Shown here piece after piece: positions 10,892 through 33,337 of a stretch of 64,000 bases of DNA. The DNA comes from Theristus sp. LFF4_11 (taxonomy: Eukaryota; Nematoda; Chromadorea; Monhysterida; Xyalidae), in contig JASANC010003268.1 of the NCBI GenBank assembly GCA_030248135.1, positions 1-64,000 on the forward strand. Direction: 5' to 3'. The stretch's first letter is position 1, and the number at the start of each line of letters is the position of its first letter. Position numbers and translations under genes: made by a program. The notes below the pieces were generated by a model. That model searched no databases. It saw only the letters and a program-made list of their open reading frames with translations, and was not told where the DNA came from.

Positions 10892-11520
10892 TTGTTTGTT
10901 TGTTTTTTTCGGAAATTTCTTTTTATCTGCCAATTCCGGTTGTGACATTCTTTGTCAGTTTTCATTTTTTTGTCTGAGAAACTTTTTCTAGTCATGGTGG
11001 ATTAGCTCTTTTCGTCTGGTACGCTTGCATTTTTCTAGTCAATTTTTCTTCTTTGTAAAAAAATTTGAAAACTGACCTCAATGAAACACAATCAGCGCTC
11101 TGGCTGGACAATCTGGAGGAATACAGAGACGACTTACAAGAACAAAAAATCATAAAGGTTATCCAAACATGAAATACAAAACACATGATGAGTTCTAGAA
11201 AGGTCCTGAGTTTACCCAATCCACCAAACTTTCACATGCCACCACAAAAAAACTTATCACAACAATAAACAAGAAAGCAACCAAGCAAAAGACTTGTTAT
11301 TATTATGTTATAACTTTGCTTTGTTATTTAGATTTGGAAAAATTTAACTGGAAATCGGTGCGAATCAATCAACAGTTTAAAAACAGAAACAGAAATCACA
11401 GACCACAGTAAGAATTTTAAGTGGAGTACCAATGTGGAAGAATGAGAAGAAATCAAGACTGAGAATGACAAAACAAATTTTTTACAGATGTACTAAAAAA
11501 ACAAATGTATAAATATGTAC
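10892..11520. other. Intergenic, convergent MEAK7-like and cholinesterase 3' ends
   Basis: About 630 bp between two convergent stop codons. It is A/T-rich and presumably holds both 3' untranslated regions. I see no further gene or recognisable repeat. Confidence 0.6.
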
Positions 11521-15425
<3,905 letters not shown>

Positions 15426-18241
15426 TTTGTTGGTCCACCGACGGATTGAGTGTGAAGTTCTGGTGACTCCGTGGAATGCCGATGTTCGCGGTGTTGCCAA
15501 GACTGGGTAAGCGGGCAGTCTTTCGATCATACTCAGCATTGAAGCGGTTGGTTGTCTACCGTCGAATGTCGTTCGGAATTAGACACGTTCGCCTGGGTGC
15601 AGATTAATGCACATTACAATCCTCCAGGTTGTCTTCGTCTGGACTTCTGGTCTTCTATCGTTGACATCAAACATCTAGACAGCTCATTTATGCAGAAATG
15701 TAAGTGGTATCGTACGGCTTTTTGCTTAATCGCAGCAGTTCGTTTTTCATCTCCCTGCAATTGAAATTGTTTAATTAAAACGTGCATATTACAATTTGTG
15801 TTTTCGCCCCGAGCTTTTGCATTACAATTAAATTGTAGTTAAACTGAGATTAATGTAATAATGTCAACTGTTTTAACACATTTAGACATGTCAATTAATT
15901 TCGTTAAAACATGTCAAAACATTATTCATTTCAAAAATCGTATGCTATATAGGTTTTATTCAAAAGGGTACCGATCCGATCAATGCGAGACCATCATGGG
16001 CTATGTATCAAATCGTTCATTCATGAAAATCATTAACAGCTGCAAGAGTGGTGAAATTATTATATTGCATATTTCCCTGTTGATGTGGAAAAATTGCAGT
16101 CTCATGAAGCTTATCAATCCATGAGCAGACAAGACTAGTAGTAAATCAACTGCAATTACATGGTTGATCGTATATGCAAAAAAAAGTAAAAGTATGTAGC
16201 CGCTTTTATCTCTGGAGTATAGTTTATTATTTGGCATCAGGTTGGCTTGATTAATTGAATTAAAAACAGACACAGACACGCACACGCACAAGGCAAGCAT
16301 GACGTACAGTGCAATCTTGGTTGAAATGTCATGTGAGGGTGAGGATACCACGACGAAGACTAACTGGCTTTACAAATGATAAATGTTAAAATGTGACGTG
16401 ATTACGTCACGTTTTCGTTTGCAGTTATTAACTTTTATTTTGCTCCCGAGACTCGATGCGCGCATAGATAGGTAAGCAGTCGCATGCACGACGCGGAACT
16501 TCAAAATTGGTAAAGTGATCCGAGTCCGAGTCCCTTAAATAGGGCCGGGTCACTTAGGCTGCTTTGAGTTGCCACATATGGATTGAAACTGGTTTCCCAA
16601 CCAACCACAGCTGAGCAATGGAAACCACGGAAAGATAAAAATTCTGAAACTGATGAAAACTAATAAGATCGAAAACACGATTAATATTGTAGAAAAACGT
16701 TTAAATTTCAACAGCATGCCGTTGGTTTCCAAAGAGAAAGCTGGGCTAAACGAAACCACATGCTGCGTGTATCTCGTTTGGTGGTAAACAAAACAAATTA
16801 TTGATAAAATGTGTACTTGGCCGATCATGTCATAACGTTTAAAAAAATGTGCACACACACTGCACCTGGCGGTAACTTCAATTTTTTGCTGTAGGATTTT
16901 TCAGCGTGTAGCAAATTTGAATGCTGTTACACACACTGAAACAGCAAGGACGGATATGATGCTTTGCGTGAAAAGGCTGTTTTTCAACAACAACAATTCT
17001 CGAAAGTTTGAATTGAATGAAGTACGATAAAAAAGAAACCGGTTTTGATGATGGTATACTGAAACACATTTATTGGTGTTCGCTATATTGCGATAATGAC
17101 AGACAATAGATTGAATATTCATATCACTAAAACTTGTTCCATTGGTCGAGCTTGAAAATAGCCGTTTTCTTATCACAAGATATACGTAACATAGGACAGT
17201 TCGTCTAAGAGCTTATCTATCGATGAAAACAAAAAAGGAAAACCTTTCGATTGATAATCGTTTTTACACTTTTTCTGTGATGTAAACGAACATATCGACC
17301 ATGGACCATAAATCATTTTACTGAACACGTGTGCTCGCTCATACCAGTAATGGGTAATAATGAAAGAAGTTTAACCGACGACAATGTTTTACGATGATCA
17401 ATAAGCATTCACGGTATCTTGCATAGTTTGATGTTGTTTATGTTTCACACAGTTTTACGGGCTGATAAAATCTACGATTTTGCAGGACGAAAAGTTGAAA
17501 ATATATGGCATACACGGCAATCAATAATAGTTCAGAAAAGTGGAATTTTCTTTCCATATGGCCTCCGCGCTGTCCATAACGATGAATGCTTGCACGTAAA
17601 CGATTGTACTGTGTGATGATCTTTTCACGCTTATAATAACAACAACAATGTTTATTACACACATGTTGTTCTTGGCGTGAAATGAAAATTGTTAAAACTG
17701 CTCCACAATTCCGAACGAAAAGTTGTCACTGTGGTGGAAATTGCACCATTTTTTTGTTTCTATACTTTGGTCCACCGTTCGCTTTATTTTGGTCAGGTAG
17801 ATCGGTTCAGTTGTTCAAGAGTTTCTGGATTCTGAGTTTTTTGAGAATCGAGATTTCTTTATTTTGAGCAATAAACTAAAAACAGCTCGTAAAATTTTCA
17901 CATGACAATCAACATAACAACACTGACAACGATTTCAATATTTTCAAGATAGTTAAACCGAAACCTGAAGAGCTGTAAACTTTTTATGTTCGCACCAATG
18001 TTGCGCCAACAGCAAAACTCAAAGACAACCAAATGTCTTCATTGTAGCATATTCTTCTGAATCCGTTTGCCGTTCAACAAAACTTTTGTGCGTTGTCCAA
18101 ACATTCGGGCAGCTTTTGTCGGGTTTCAACGGGAATAACAGCGAAAATCATCAAGCAGAAAACATATATTGAAACTGTTAACGGATTCAGTGGCTCGTTG
18201 CGTTTGACGTGTTCAATTTTTTTCAATAAAAAACGGTAAAA
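15426..18241. other. Intergenic stretch with one repeat copy
   Basis: A/T-rich. Contains a GACGCGGAACTTCAAAATTG-family MITE near 16440-16600. Several short ORFs (for example 16001-16351 minus, 15861-16124 plus) show no domain, no splice-linked partner and no protein-like bias. Presumed 5' flank of cholinesterase 1. Confidence 0.5.
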
Positions 18242-18574
18242 TCAAGACGCGCGCTTCTGATTGGCTGTACAGTGTGCCAGTGTCAACTGATCAGTTTCGC
18301 CGGTGCACTTCAACTCAGTAAAATCAAGGAACTGCATGAAAAGCGACATTTGTCGTTTCAGAAAGTTCCACGCTCTAGGAAAAGCAGCACGGCTGAAGCA
18401 AAACAAATCCGGTTTCTCAATGCGACGACGCTGCAAATGATTTGAATTGCCGCCCAAGTTATGAACCATTTTCATATCCCCCTGCGTGCAAACAACGCAG
18501 AGAGTCTCGAAACCAAAGGAAACAATAAACACATACAAAACAATCGTACATCCGAGTTGTGGGATTCTAATCAC
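18242..18574 (-). CDS. Possible small secreted protein, unrecognised
   Basis: A single open frame of 110 codons with a plausible signal peptide (IVLYVFIVSFGFETLC, residues ~12-27) and then a basic, Cys-containing region (LQRRRIEKPDLFCFSRAAF). No family recognised. It may be a first exon of a longer minus-strand gene, because the downstream sequence offers no clear partner exon. The surrounding DNA is A/T-rich and this stretch is somewhat less so. A chance ORF remains quite possible. Confidence 0.3.
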   Translation of the reverse strand: MIRIPQLGCTIVLYVFIVSFGFETLCVVCTQGDMKMVHNLGGNSNHLQRRRIEKPDLFCFSRAAFPRAWNFLKRQMSLFMQFLDFTELKCTGETDQLTLAHCTANQKRAS

Positions 18575-20250
18575 TAACGAAAATCGAAGCTGAACCTCTA
18601 AATGTATCTAGATATGAAGTTGAAGCCACACACATTTCCTGTGCGCAGCGCAGCCTTCATTCATGTCGCTGGAGCAAACCTTATTTTTCTGTGGCAGTGT
18701 CAACGTTTTGACGAAAATGTAAAAGTTGAGAGGAAACCTCAATCAATCTGAGAGGCCGAGTCACATAAAAAAACTGAAAACGTTGATTTGCTGACGAAAA
18801 AAGCAGCCAAAATGATTGAAAGCTGAACGCGTGTATGAAAAAGTTATGATGCTATTACATTATCGAAAGTTCCCTGTTAAGCTGACGGGCTTGCTGTGTA
18901 GTACGGTAAAATTATTATTACCGTATCTGTCTCTTAGCACGATGTGACATGTTACAATCTGCGGAATGGGTTGCTGCGTAAACCTTTACAGTTGGTACGC
19001 AATCCGAAAGGCACGTTTCAAATAAAATCAAACTAATAGTTAAAAAGCGTACGATAGCTATTGCTGGCATTCTGATAAAAGTACCATTTTGGTGTCATGA
19101 AGCGCGGCTCACAGTTATGGAAATCTCAGGTTCCGTGTGTATACATGTGCAGTTGACAGGTGATACAGGGGAAAGTTGCTAATTATGAGAGAGCTGCAGT
19201 GGACAGACACACTGTTGGCGAGGATGTTGAAATTGGAAAACGACACTCTTTCACTATTGTAAGTTACCGAGCTGATGCATTTCTGCATGTGTGTTTCTGT
19301 TTTTGTGAAATAAGTTTTGGATTAAACATGGACAGATAACCCGAGGTACGTAACACGCACAATTAAGCGGCACCATCAGGTTTGCAGCGCAGAATAAACT
19401 TTGATTGACTTTTTTACGTACTGAATTTCTAAATTTAGTGTCTTTCTAAGCTTAGTAAAGTTAACGTTGATTTTATTATTCTGTTTTTTGTCCGCGAGTG
19501 TTGTCAGTTTTTCAGGCGTCTTACAAACGTGAAATGCGATCATTAATCAGGTCGAAACTCTAAAAAGCAATGCTTTCTTTTGGCTTCGAAGACTTTTAAT
19601 TTAATGCATTTGAACGCAGGGATATAGGAAAACGTTTATAAATTGCGCGACAATTCATATTTGCGGTAAACAATTCAAATTCAAATTCAAACCTGGTAAA
19701 CTGGTATGATGTTGTAAAGCAACCCCAAAAACGACACACTTTCTTTGCACTAATTATTGCTGATCAACATTGTTTGATGTAGCATGAAAAATAAAGCGAC
19801 GAAAATACAAGTAACTTCAAAGTGCGGTAAATCACTTCTCGATGAATGTACAAAAGTATTGTAAATTCGACAGATACAATTTGTAAAACGTCAGGTCTGC
19901 ACAAATCTTTAACCGGCTCAATTTCCGGGTAGTGTCGACGCGAAGTGTCAGAAATGGTGCCCGGTGTTCTGCCCGCCGGCATATCCAGAAGGCCTTTTTA
20001 CTTTTGAAAATAGCAATGCCGGACGAGTGGTGATGAATGCATTCTGTTCAAAAACGAAGCTGAGCGCTTGCGACATTTTGAATCGATCTACAAATCTTTT
20101 CAGGTAACACACGACACACCACACCGGGCAGAGACACCACTTTGGACACTTTTTTGATTCAGCTTGATGTGTGTGATAATACATTGTTTTGCATTAAAAC
20201 AGTAAAACCATGACTCAGCATCGAGAACAACCCCAACAGTACATCCAACA
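18575..20250. other. Intergenic, no gene seen
   Basis: A/T-rich sequence between the doubtful ORF and the lectin gene's stop codon. I see no exon with matching splice sites and no member of the local repeat families. Confidence 0.5.
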
Positions 20251-22920
20251 TCACAGCTCCAATCGATGTTTGACCGATGCGACGGGCTGTTCCGGCAGTT
20301 TCTCGAGGTACCAGTATCCAAGGCTTGCTTGTAGGCCAAAGTCAGACGAACACGGCTGCGACGCGCCGCCGCGCAGGCACGTCTGTCCGGTGTGCAGGCG
20401 ACATTCGCCGGTCGTTCGTTGGATGCTGAACGCGCGACACCAGAGGTGCGAGCCGCAGAAGTTGCCTGCGCACAGGCGACAGAAAAGTGTCTCGATAATA
20501 CCGTACACAAATTTTTGAAAACCAAAAATTTCTGAAAAAAAGTGAAATTTTGTGTACTGACAACCTTATAAGTGAGAGGAGGTCTTGTAAAGCGTAGATT
20601 AGAAAGTCCGCGCCTTATAAACGGGCTGGGATTTTGACCAAGTCCAAATTCTGGTCTCCCGCCGTGTGACACTTCGCGCACTTTTGGGTGGGGGTATTAT
20701 AAGTGGGAGGAGCCTTATATGCAGGACTTTACGATGATTGGAAAAGGAAAAATTAGAGCAAAACAATTTTAAACCGCTAAAGCATCTCAGACAACACCGT
20801 GCATTTACCACATTCGTGCAACGATTGCGTTCCGGCGAACACGCGCACCAATGAAGTGGTCTCGGAGTCGTTCGCTGTCTGATTGTAGGCGACAATTTCG
20901 TGGTACACTGGATGCGGCACGGCAGTGTTGTTCACATCTGCATGTGGTTGAAGGGGAGAAGAAAACAGCGCACAGAACAAATTGAGGAAAAACCAATCAT
21001 TGTCCACTGGAGATTTGAATGATCCAAGAAAACTTCAAACAGCGTGTCTAGTGGTCTAAGGGACTGGTCGGGTAAACCACAAACGTGTGTGTTCGAATAT
21101 CCCCCCGGGGTACTTGGTCAACTTTGCCACTGAAAGAGGGCCGCATCTTTGCCACTCTGGTGGCAAATTGAAAATTAGTGGCAATGCTTTCCGTAGTATC
21201 TTTCATTTTGGTGCCGAGACTCAATAAGGCGCGCATAGATAGATAAACAGTTTCATGCACGACGCGGGAATTCAAAATTGGTAATGTGATCCGACTCCCC
21301 TAAATAGTACCAAATCACTTAGGCTGTCTTGAATTGCCACATAATGATTGAAACTGGTCTCCTTTCTACCTCTGCAAGCGCACTGGGAGTCGCAGAACAC
21401 AAAAACAAATCAATAATACTTTCACAGTTCACTCCGTCGTATCCAACCGTGCAGAAGCATTTCGCGTCCTCTTCGATCTTGTCGTTGTACACGCACGTGC
21501 CGCCATTTTGGCAAACAATCTCACTGCAGTTCTTCGGTTGTGGACCTTGAAAGAAGCGCAATTGAAAAAAAATACTACCTACATACAGTCTAACTCAAAA
21601 ACAGATTGGTGGTCACGTGATGCAGGCATTTTATGAGAACCAAACTATGGCGATCTCATGCATTCACGATTACGAACGCAATTAAATGCATGCATCAGCC
21701 AATCAGCTAGTTGGATATGTTATTGAGTTACACTTGCACTTTAATGTTCGTTCAGCACTGATATGTACAACATGATGTTCGTGTGTACAAATCAGTTTGC
21801 AGTTTCTTGTCTCCCGGTGGAAAGTTTGTGATTTATGTGGACAGTTTCAATAGCTAGGTCTACAGGTTCTTGGTTCAATTGAAAATTGTAATACAAGTAC
21901 CGTGAAGTCTTGCATATAAAGTCTCATTATATAAATTTTAAAATCAAAAACTGATATGTACAACATGATGTTCGTGTGAAACTTATAAGTGGGAGTATAA
22001 TTATAGGTTTACAAATTTTGAATTTTGTTTTTGTTTTTCCGCCATGTGACATTCCGCCCACTTTTGGGTGGGAGTCTTATAAGTGGGAGCAACCTTATAT
22101 GCAGGACTTTACGGTAAATTGTCTCCAGAACCTGTTGTTGAATGTCTCCAGAACCTCCAAAAACTGTTGAATGGCTACACGACCTGGCAACGGCAGCAGC
22201 TCGCATAGGCCAACACGTTTATTGGCTAAGCAGTCGCTGTCGTCCAAGGCACCGCTTTTCATCCGGATACAGTCATAGCCCGAGTGCGGTTCGGAACCCC
22301 ACAAAGCGAGATTATGCGGTCCAGCCCATTCGGGATGTGCAAGATCGTACAGGAAGTTTTGCGTTCGATCGACGTTCGTAGATGATGCACCCTGTGGTGC
22401 CGATCGTTCGCCGCCCACCCACACAGCAACCGGATATACGCTGTACTGCAAAATGGTGGAATATGAAACAATATCGTTTTATTGGGAGGCAAAAACACGC
22501 TGAGAATATAATGGGCAACAACGGAAAAAAACGACAAAAATACGGCGAAAATGTCCTCAGGATGCACTTGCTTTCTGACTCTCAACTTTCAGCTGTGCTC
22601 TCCTAACAATGCCGCTCTGCCGCTACCCGTGTGTGTATGTGGTCAAACGGAATCTTGGTTCACACACACGCTCTCTCACTTTTTTAATTAAAAGTGCTTA
22701 AAAGTTGTGTTACATTTCCCAACTTTCCAACGCTACCACCTTCCACTGGTAGACCACGGTCATTTTGCTTTCATTAGCGAAAAACGTTGCCAGTCGGCCA
22801 TTGAACGATTCGCAGAACGCTTTCGCTTGTGGCTGTGTGAACTCGGTGTAGTCGATTCGCATAAAATAGCAATGGTTGCTTTCGACGGTCTTGTGCATAA
22901 TTGGATCGGCGAGTACCGCA
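20251..22920 (-). CDS. C-type lectin / EGF / PAN-apple extracellular protein (5' end missing)
   Basis: Exons in phase: 22920-22740, 22445-22184, 21545-21420, 20937-20809, 20465-20251; the stop is at 20251. The first two encode a C-type lectin domain: NHCYFMRIDYTEF, AKAFCESFNGRLATFF, VAVWVGGERS, SEPHSGYDCIRMKSG, LDDSDCLANKRVGLCE. The sugar/Ca-site tripeptide is EPH, not EPN or QPD, so sugar binding is uncertain. The third exon is one EGF module (CSEIVCQNGGTC... CFCTVGYDGVNCE). The last two form a PAN/apple-like module (SLHECG | GNFCGSHLWCRAFSIQ, TGECRLH). The first exon starts in phase 2, so an upstream exon with the signal peptide must exist; I did not find it convincingly (a fragment near 23140-23230 is possible). 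Likely a secreted or surface adhesion or recognition protein. Confidence 0.78.
20499..20735. mobile_element. MITE family M1, between the two PAN exons
   Basis: Shares the internal AAAATTTCTGAAAAAAAGTG, TTTGGGTGGGGGTATTATAA and terminal ATATGCAGGACTTTACG with other M1 copies. It covers about two thirds of the 343-bp intron. The left terminus is degenerate. Confidence 0.75.
21207..21405. mobile_element. MITE, GACGCGGGAATTCAAAATTGG family
   Basis: Typical copy: TTGGTGCCGAGACTCAATAA, then ATGCACGACGCGGGAATTC, TTGAATTGCCACATAATGAT and GGGAGTCGCAGAACAC. It lies just 3' of the EGF exon on the minus-strand gene. Confidence 0.7.
21898..22116. mobile_element. MITE family M1, intron between lectin and EGF exons
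   Basis: Termini TACCGTGAAGTCTTGCATAT and ATATGCAGGACTTTACGGTA. Internal TTTTGGGTGGGAGTCTTATA is family-typical. Confidence 0.8.
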
Positions 22921-24434
22921 CTTGAACATGCACCGGACACAATGAGACGGTGGTGATCTGTAGATTGTAAATACGTACAAGTCGAACTCTGAATTATAGG
23001 GAATCAGCTGATGATGAGTCGTTGGAATCACACGTGTGCAGAAATTGCTGTGGGGGCGGAGCTTGGTGTGCACATTACATGATCACCCACCAACCAATCA
23101 GCTGATTATTAGCTATGATTTAGAGTTCTGCTGTTTGTACGCTGTCCGCAACGGATACACCATACAAATCGCACCCCGAACACAGCGCACTCATAGTCTT
23201 GTCATACTGTAATGTCTGTTGTGCACATGCACAAACAAACACAGGTGTTTACTGTACGAACATTGGTCCAATACGCAAAAAAGTACTTCAAATGTAAAAT
23301 TTAAAAAATATCTGAAAACCACAGGGTGGACCTGTCAATATGGGAGTTCGCTATCTTCTATTTTGGTCCCGAGACTCAGTGCTCGCATAGTTACAGTATG
23401 GCCGAATAAATAAGGCAGTCCTTCAAGGCGGGATCAGCCGCAGACTAGGAGTTGTCTTTTCAAGAATGCCAAGGTTGTTCCCAATTGTTTGTGCAAAGGA
23501 GATAGAATGAACAGAATAGCACGAAGAATTAATGGTAGTATAAAAACACGTCAAATTTGACACGCGATCAGGTTTCTGAATGCCTTTTGTCTTGCATTCA
23601 AATTTCGCGCGCTCCTTGCACCCTGAAAAAACTGCCATGTTTACTCGGCCATCCCATACAGTTTACATGCAGTACTATCTTTTCTTTAAGACCTGCGACT
23701 CAATGCGGTTGTGGACGTGGAAAGGAAACCAATTTCAATCTTTTTGTGGTAATTCAAAATAGTCTAAGTGATCCGGCCTCGTTTAGGAGACTCGGATAAC
23801 TATATCAATTTTGAATTCCCGCGTCATGCATGAGACTGCTTACCCATTTATGCGCGCATTGAGTCCCGGAACAAAAATATACCTGTAAAAAATTATAAAC
23901 AGTTTCATGCATGACGCGGGAATTTAAAATTTGCAAAGCGATCCGAGTCTCCTAAATACGGGCGAGTTCACTTAGGAGATTTTGAATTGCCACACAATGA
24001 TTTTTAAAAAACTAGCTTCCTTTCTACATCTTCACACCCATCGAGTAGCAGAACTTAAAAAATTATAATATGCTAAAACGTCGAGCTTTTGACTAACTGC
24101 GCGGTCAAAAGACACGATCAACAAGTTTTCGCTAATTTTCCAAGTTCATCGAAAACGTGCTTTGGTGTTCTTTCGCAATTTTTTAAGCAGCAGTGCTTGC
24201 AAACTTACAATAGCAATTGATGACAGCCAACAAGAACGCCAAACTTAAAGATGAATCCATTTGGCCGGTCAAAACTTAATAACTTTTGCCAACCCTGTAT
24301 TTATTGCTGACTGACACAATAACTGCTAAACTTAGTAACCAACGACACCACCACTCTGTTTATTATCTATAATTTATTTCAAATTGTCAAACTTGTTCAT
24401 ACCGGTACTTGTCAACTAGCAGATCCTTGATTAT

Positions 24435-24692
24435 TACCGTAAAGTCTCGAATATAAAGTCTCCTTATATAAATTTGAAAATCAAAAATTTCAAGTGGAAT
24501 TATGTGTGATAACCTTATTAAGTGGGAGGAGGTCTTATAAAGCGAAGATTATGAAGTCCGGGTCCTATAAACGGGGTGGGATTTCGAAGTTAAAAATTTG
24601 AATTTTTTAGTTTCCCGCCGTGTGACACTCCGCCCACTTTTGGGTGGGGGTCTTATAAGTGGGAGGAACCTTATACGCAGGACTTTACGGTA
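24435..24692. mobile_element. MITE family M1, intact termini
   Basis: Starts TACCGTAAAGTCTCGAATAT and ends TACGCAGGACTTTACGGTA, about 258 bp. One of the best-preserved copies, with TTTTGGGTGGGGGTCTTATA inside. Confidence 0.85.
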
Positions 24693-25246
24693 TGTCCTCA
24701 TTCTGCCTTTGTCAAAATGTGTTATTTTTGTATGATGAGACTATGGATATTGCAAACAATAAAACCAAATGTGTGAGGCGTCAACGAATACAGAGATGTC
24801 AAAAATAGAATTGAAATACGTAATGATTATAAATATTCAAAACCATAACCTGTTTGGGCATCATCCATCCACTTTTTCATTCATAATGCCAGCCGATGTT
24901 TACGTCAAATTGTGAAAACGTCAAAACATTGCCGCTCTGTTTTCATGTCACTCAGGGTTTTCGCATTTTCATCAAAACAATCAATTGACGTAATGCCGGA
25001 ATTTGTTTTGTGCCGACACCATTGGGGTTGCCACGCACGACACCGGTAAGGCATCGCGGATCGAACGATATGGGTTTTTTGTTACGGCGTCCCAGTAAAA
25101 CAAAGCATGTTTTGAAACTGTTGTTGATGGAAGATCTATGTCGCACTTTAACCTTGCAGTAAAAGCCGGAAACTACCGTAATCCTTGTCTCCATTCAATA
25201 GTTGCTCATCATGAACACATCAATGTGCCTTACATTTTATTATTGT

Positions 25247-25489
25247 ACAGGGTGTCCCAAAACAAAAGTAAATGGCTCGTGCGGCCGACTAGTTACACGT
25301 GAAGCCGTGAAATTTGAAACACTTATATAAGCTGCAGTCATTGAAAAAGTGGAATTTCGGAACAAAAATTGAACACAAAAAAATGTGTGGCTTAGTTCTA
25401 GAAGTGTTTTAAATTTCATGGTTTCATGTCAACAAGTTTGCCGCACGAGCCATATTACTTTTGTTATGTTTTTTGGGACACCCTGTAAA
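25247..25489. mobile_element. MITE with CAGGGTGTCCCAAAAC inverted termini
   Basis: TACAGGGTGTCCCAAAACA and TTTTTTGGGACACCCTGTA bound about 240 bp; inner inverted segments (TGGCTCGTGCGGC / GCCGCACGAGCCA) extend the repeat. The terminus resembles those of Tc1/mariner-type elements. Non-coding. Confidence 0.85.
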
Positions 25490-25502
25490 TTAATATGAAT
25501 AT

Positions 25503-25768
25503 TACCGTAAAGTCTTGCATATAAGGTCTCCTTATATAAATTTGAAAATCAAAAATTTCTGAAAAAAGTGGAAAATTGTGTGACAACCTTATAAGTGCGA
25601 GGAGGTCTTATAAAGCAAAGATTAGGAAATCCGGGTCTTATAAACGGGGTGGCGTTTCGACCAAGAAAAAATTTTGAATTTTTTGGTTTCCCGCCGTGTG
25701 ACACTCCGCCCACTTTTGGGTGGGGGTCTTATAAGTGGGAGGAACCTTATATGCAAGACTTTACGGTA
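25503..25768. mobile_element. MITE family M1, intact termini
   Basis: TACCGTAAAGTCTTGCATAT to ATATGCAAGACTTTACGGTA, about 266 bp, in the same orientation as the 24435 copy. Confidence 0.85.
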
Positions 25769-26434
25769 ATTACCGATGGCCCAAAATAGGCAACGCAACT
25801 GGAACGCATCAACAGCACATCCTTTTTGACCAATCCTATTATTCACTTTGAGTTTCCTGTGCGGCCGTTGATTGTGCTAATCACAGAAGATTGTTTTTTG
25901 ATATTTTGAAACGGAATAGCAATTGATTGTTGTTGAGTAAAAACAGATTGCCTTTTAATAACAACTTGAACGAGAATGCAGTCATGATAGTGTTGAAATT
26001 TACAACTCAAAAAATCCATCTCTTATATAAATTTGAAATCAAAAATTTATCTGAAAAAAGAGGAATTTAGTGTGACAACCTTTGTAAGTAGGAGGAGGGC
26101 TTATAAAGAGAAGATTAGGAAGTCCGAGCTTCATAAACGGGGTGGGCTTTCGACCTTTTGGTTTCCCGCCGTGGACACTCCGCCCACTTTTGGGTGTGGC
26201 TTACAAGTGGGAGGAACTTATAATTATTCTAACCGTATAGGCACGGGTCGAAAGGCTGGTTAATTGAAAAAGCGCGGCAAATTTCACACACAATCGGGTT
26301 TCTGAATTTTTTCTTCCACAACGTCGCTCGCTCCTTGCACCTAGAAAAATGCCGTGTTTAATCGGCCATACGGCAGCCCAAGCATTTATTTCACATTCAT
26401 TTGATTAACGAGAACACACCATGCTAATTGCTAC

Positions 26435-26712
26435 GGTATGGCCGAATAAATAAGGCAGTCTTTGTATTCTCCATCAAGGCGGGATCAGTCGCAAACTAGG
26501 AGTTGTCTCTTTCAAGAATGCCAATAAAATTCCCAATCGTGTGGGCAAGGGCGAAAGAATGAACAGAATAGCATGAAGCATCAGTTAGCTTAAAAAGACA
26601 CATCAAATTTGACACACAATTGGGTTTCTGATCGTTTTTTTCTTTCATTCAAATTTCGCGCGCTCCTTGCACCCTGAAAAAAGCTGCCATGTTCACTCGG
26701 CCATTCCGTAGT
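26435..26712. mobile_element. MITE family M3 (TATGGCCGAATAAATAAGGC termini)
   Basis: Opens TATGGCCGAATAAATAAGGC and closes with CATGTTCACTCGGCCATTCC. Internal CAAATTTGACACACAATTGG and TTTCGCGCGCTCCTTGCACC are shared with copies at 23394-23655 and 42920-43205 (reverse) and a fragment at 26258-26375. Confidence 0.8.
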
Positions 26713-26902
26713 ATACAATTTCAGAAGAAAAAATCAGTGCTTTCTTTTTATCATTTTTCACAACATAAAAGTTTGTCCAAGAAGTAGGATCGGAAGTGTC
26801 GAATAATGACAAAAAAATGAATCACAAAGAATAATTTTAGGATGAAAAATATGAGGTTTGGAAAACGCCAAAAGATTAGCTTAGCAGTAGCTTTAGCAGT
26901 TG

Positions 26903-32888
<5,986 letters not shown>

Positions 32889-33337
32889 TACGGTCGGTGG
32901 ATGTTGGCACGGATATGCTTTCTTATGTTCCTGCAATGCTGAAGGAACGAACAGTACTGTAGGTGTGTTTTTTGGGGAGGAGGGGAGAGGTGATTTAGAA
33001 ACGCCACATGAATTCGCGATCCGCATTTGAATCTGTAACTCGATGAAGCTTGCTAAAGATTGTTGTTTTAAAACTCCAAAGTCATCAAATCTGTTGCTGT
33101 TTCATTTTATTCTGATATTTTACACAGGCTTTAATTGTTAAAAACAGTCTCCATTCTTCGTTCAAGGAAATAAATTCTCTTGCTGAAAAACAACAAATGG
33201 CAAAGAAACGTGTACTTGCTTGCCGTTTGTGCATTTTGATGGAAGAAGAAACTAGTTATGATCTTATATTTTTAAAGTCTCCCCAAGTTCAACACTTCAC
33301 AACACAATCCAACCAATCGTGTGTTGGGCAGTTGTAG

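Larger units (their letters stand above)
22921..26902. other. Repeat-rich intergenic region
   Basis: No gene supported. In order it holds an M5 MITE (22975-23135), a GGCCGAATAAATAAGGCAG-family MITE (23394-23655), two GACGCGGGAATTC-family pieces (23690-24060), M1 copies (24435-24692, 25503-25768, and a decayed one near 26020-26225), a CAGGGTGTCCCAAAAC element (25247-25489) and another GGCCGAATAAATAAGGC copy (26435-26712). The 80-codon minus ORF at 24952-25194 resembles nothing I know. Confidence 0.65.

Noticed and set aside
16001..16351. 116-codon minus-strand frame with hydrophobic stretches
   Set aside because: A/T-rich, no domain, no splice partners; looks like chance.
24952..25194. 80-codon minus-strand frame as a 5' exon of the lectin gene
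   Set aside because: No matching donor phase or signal peptide, and it is separated by several MITEs.
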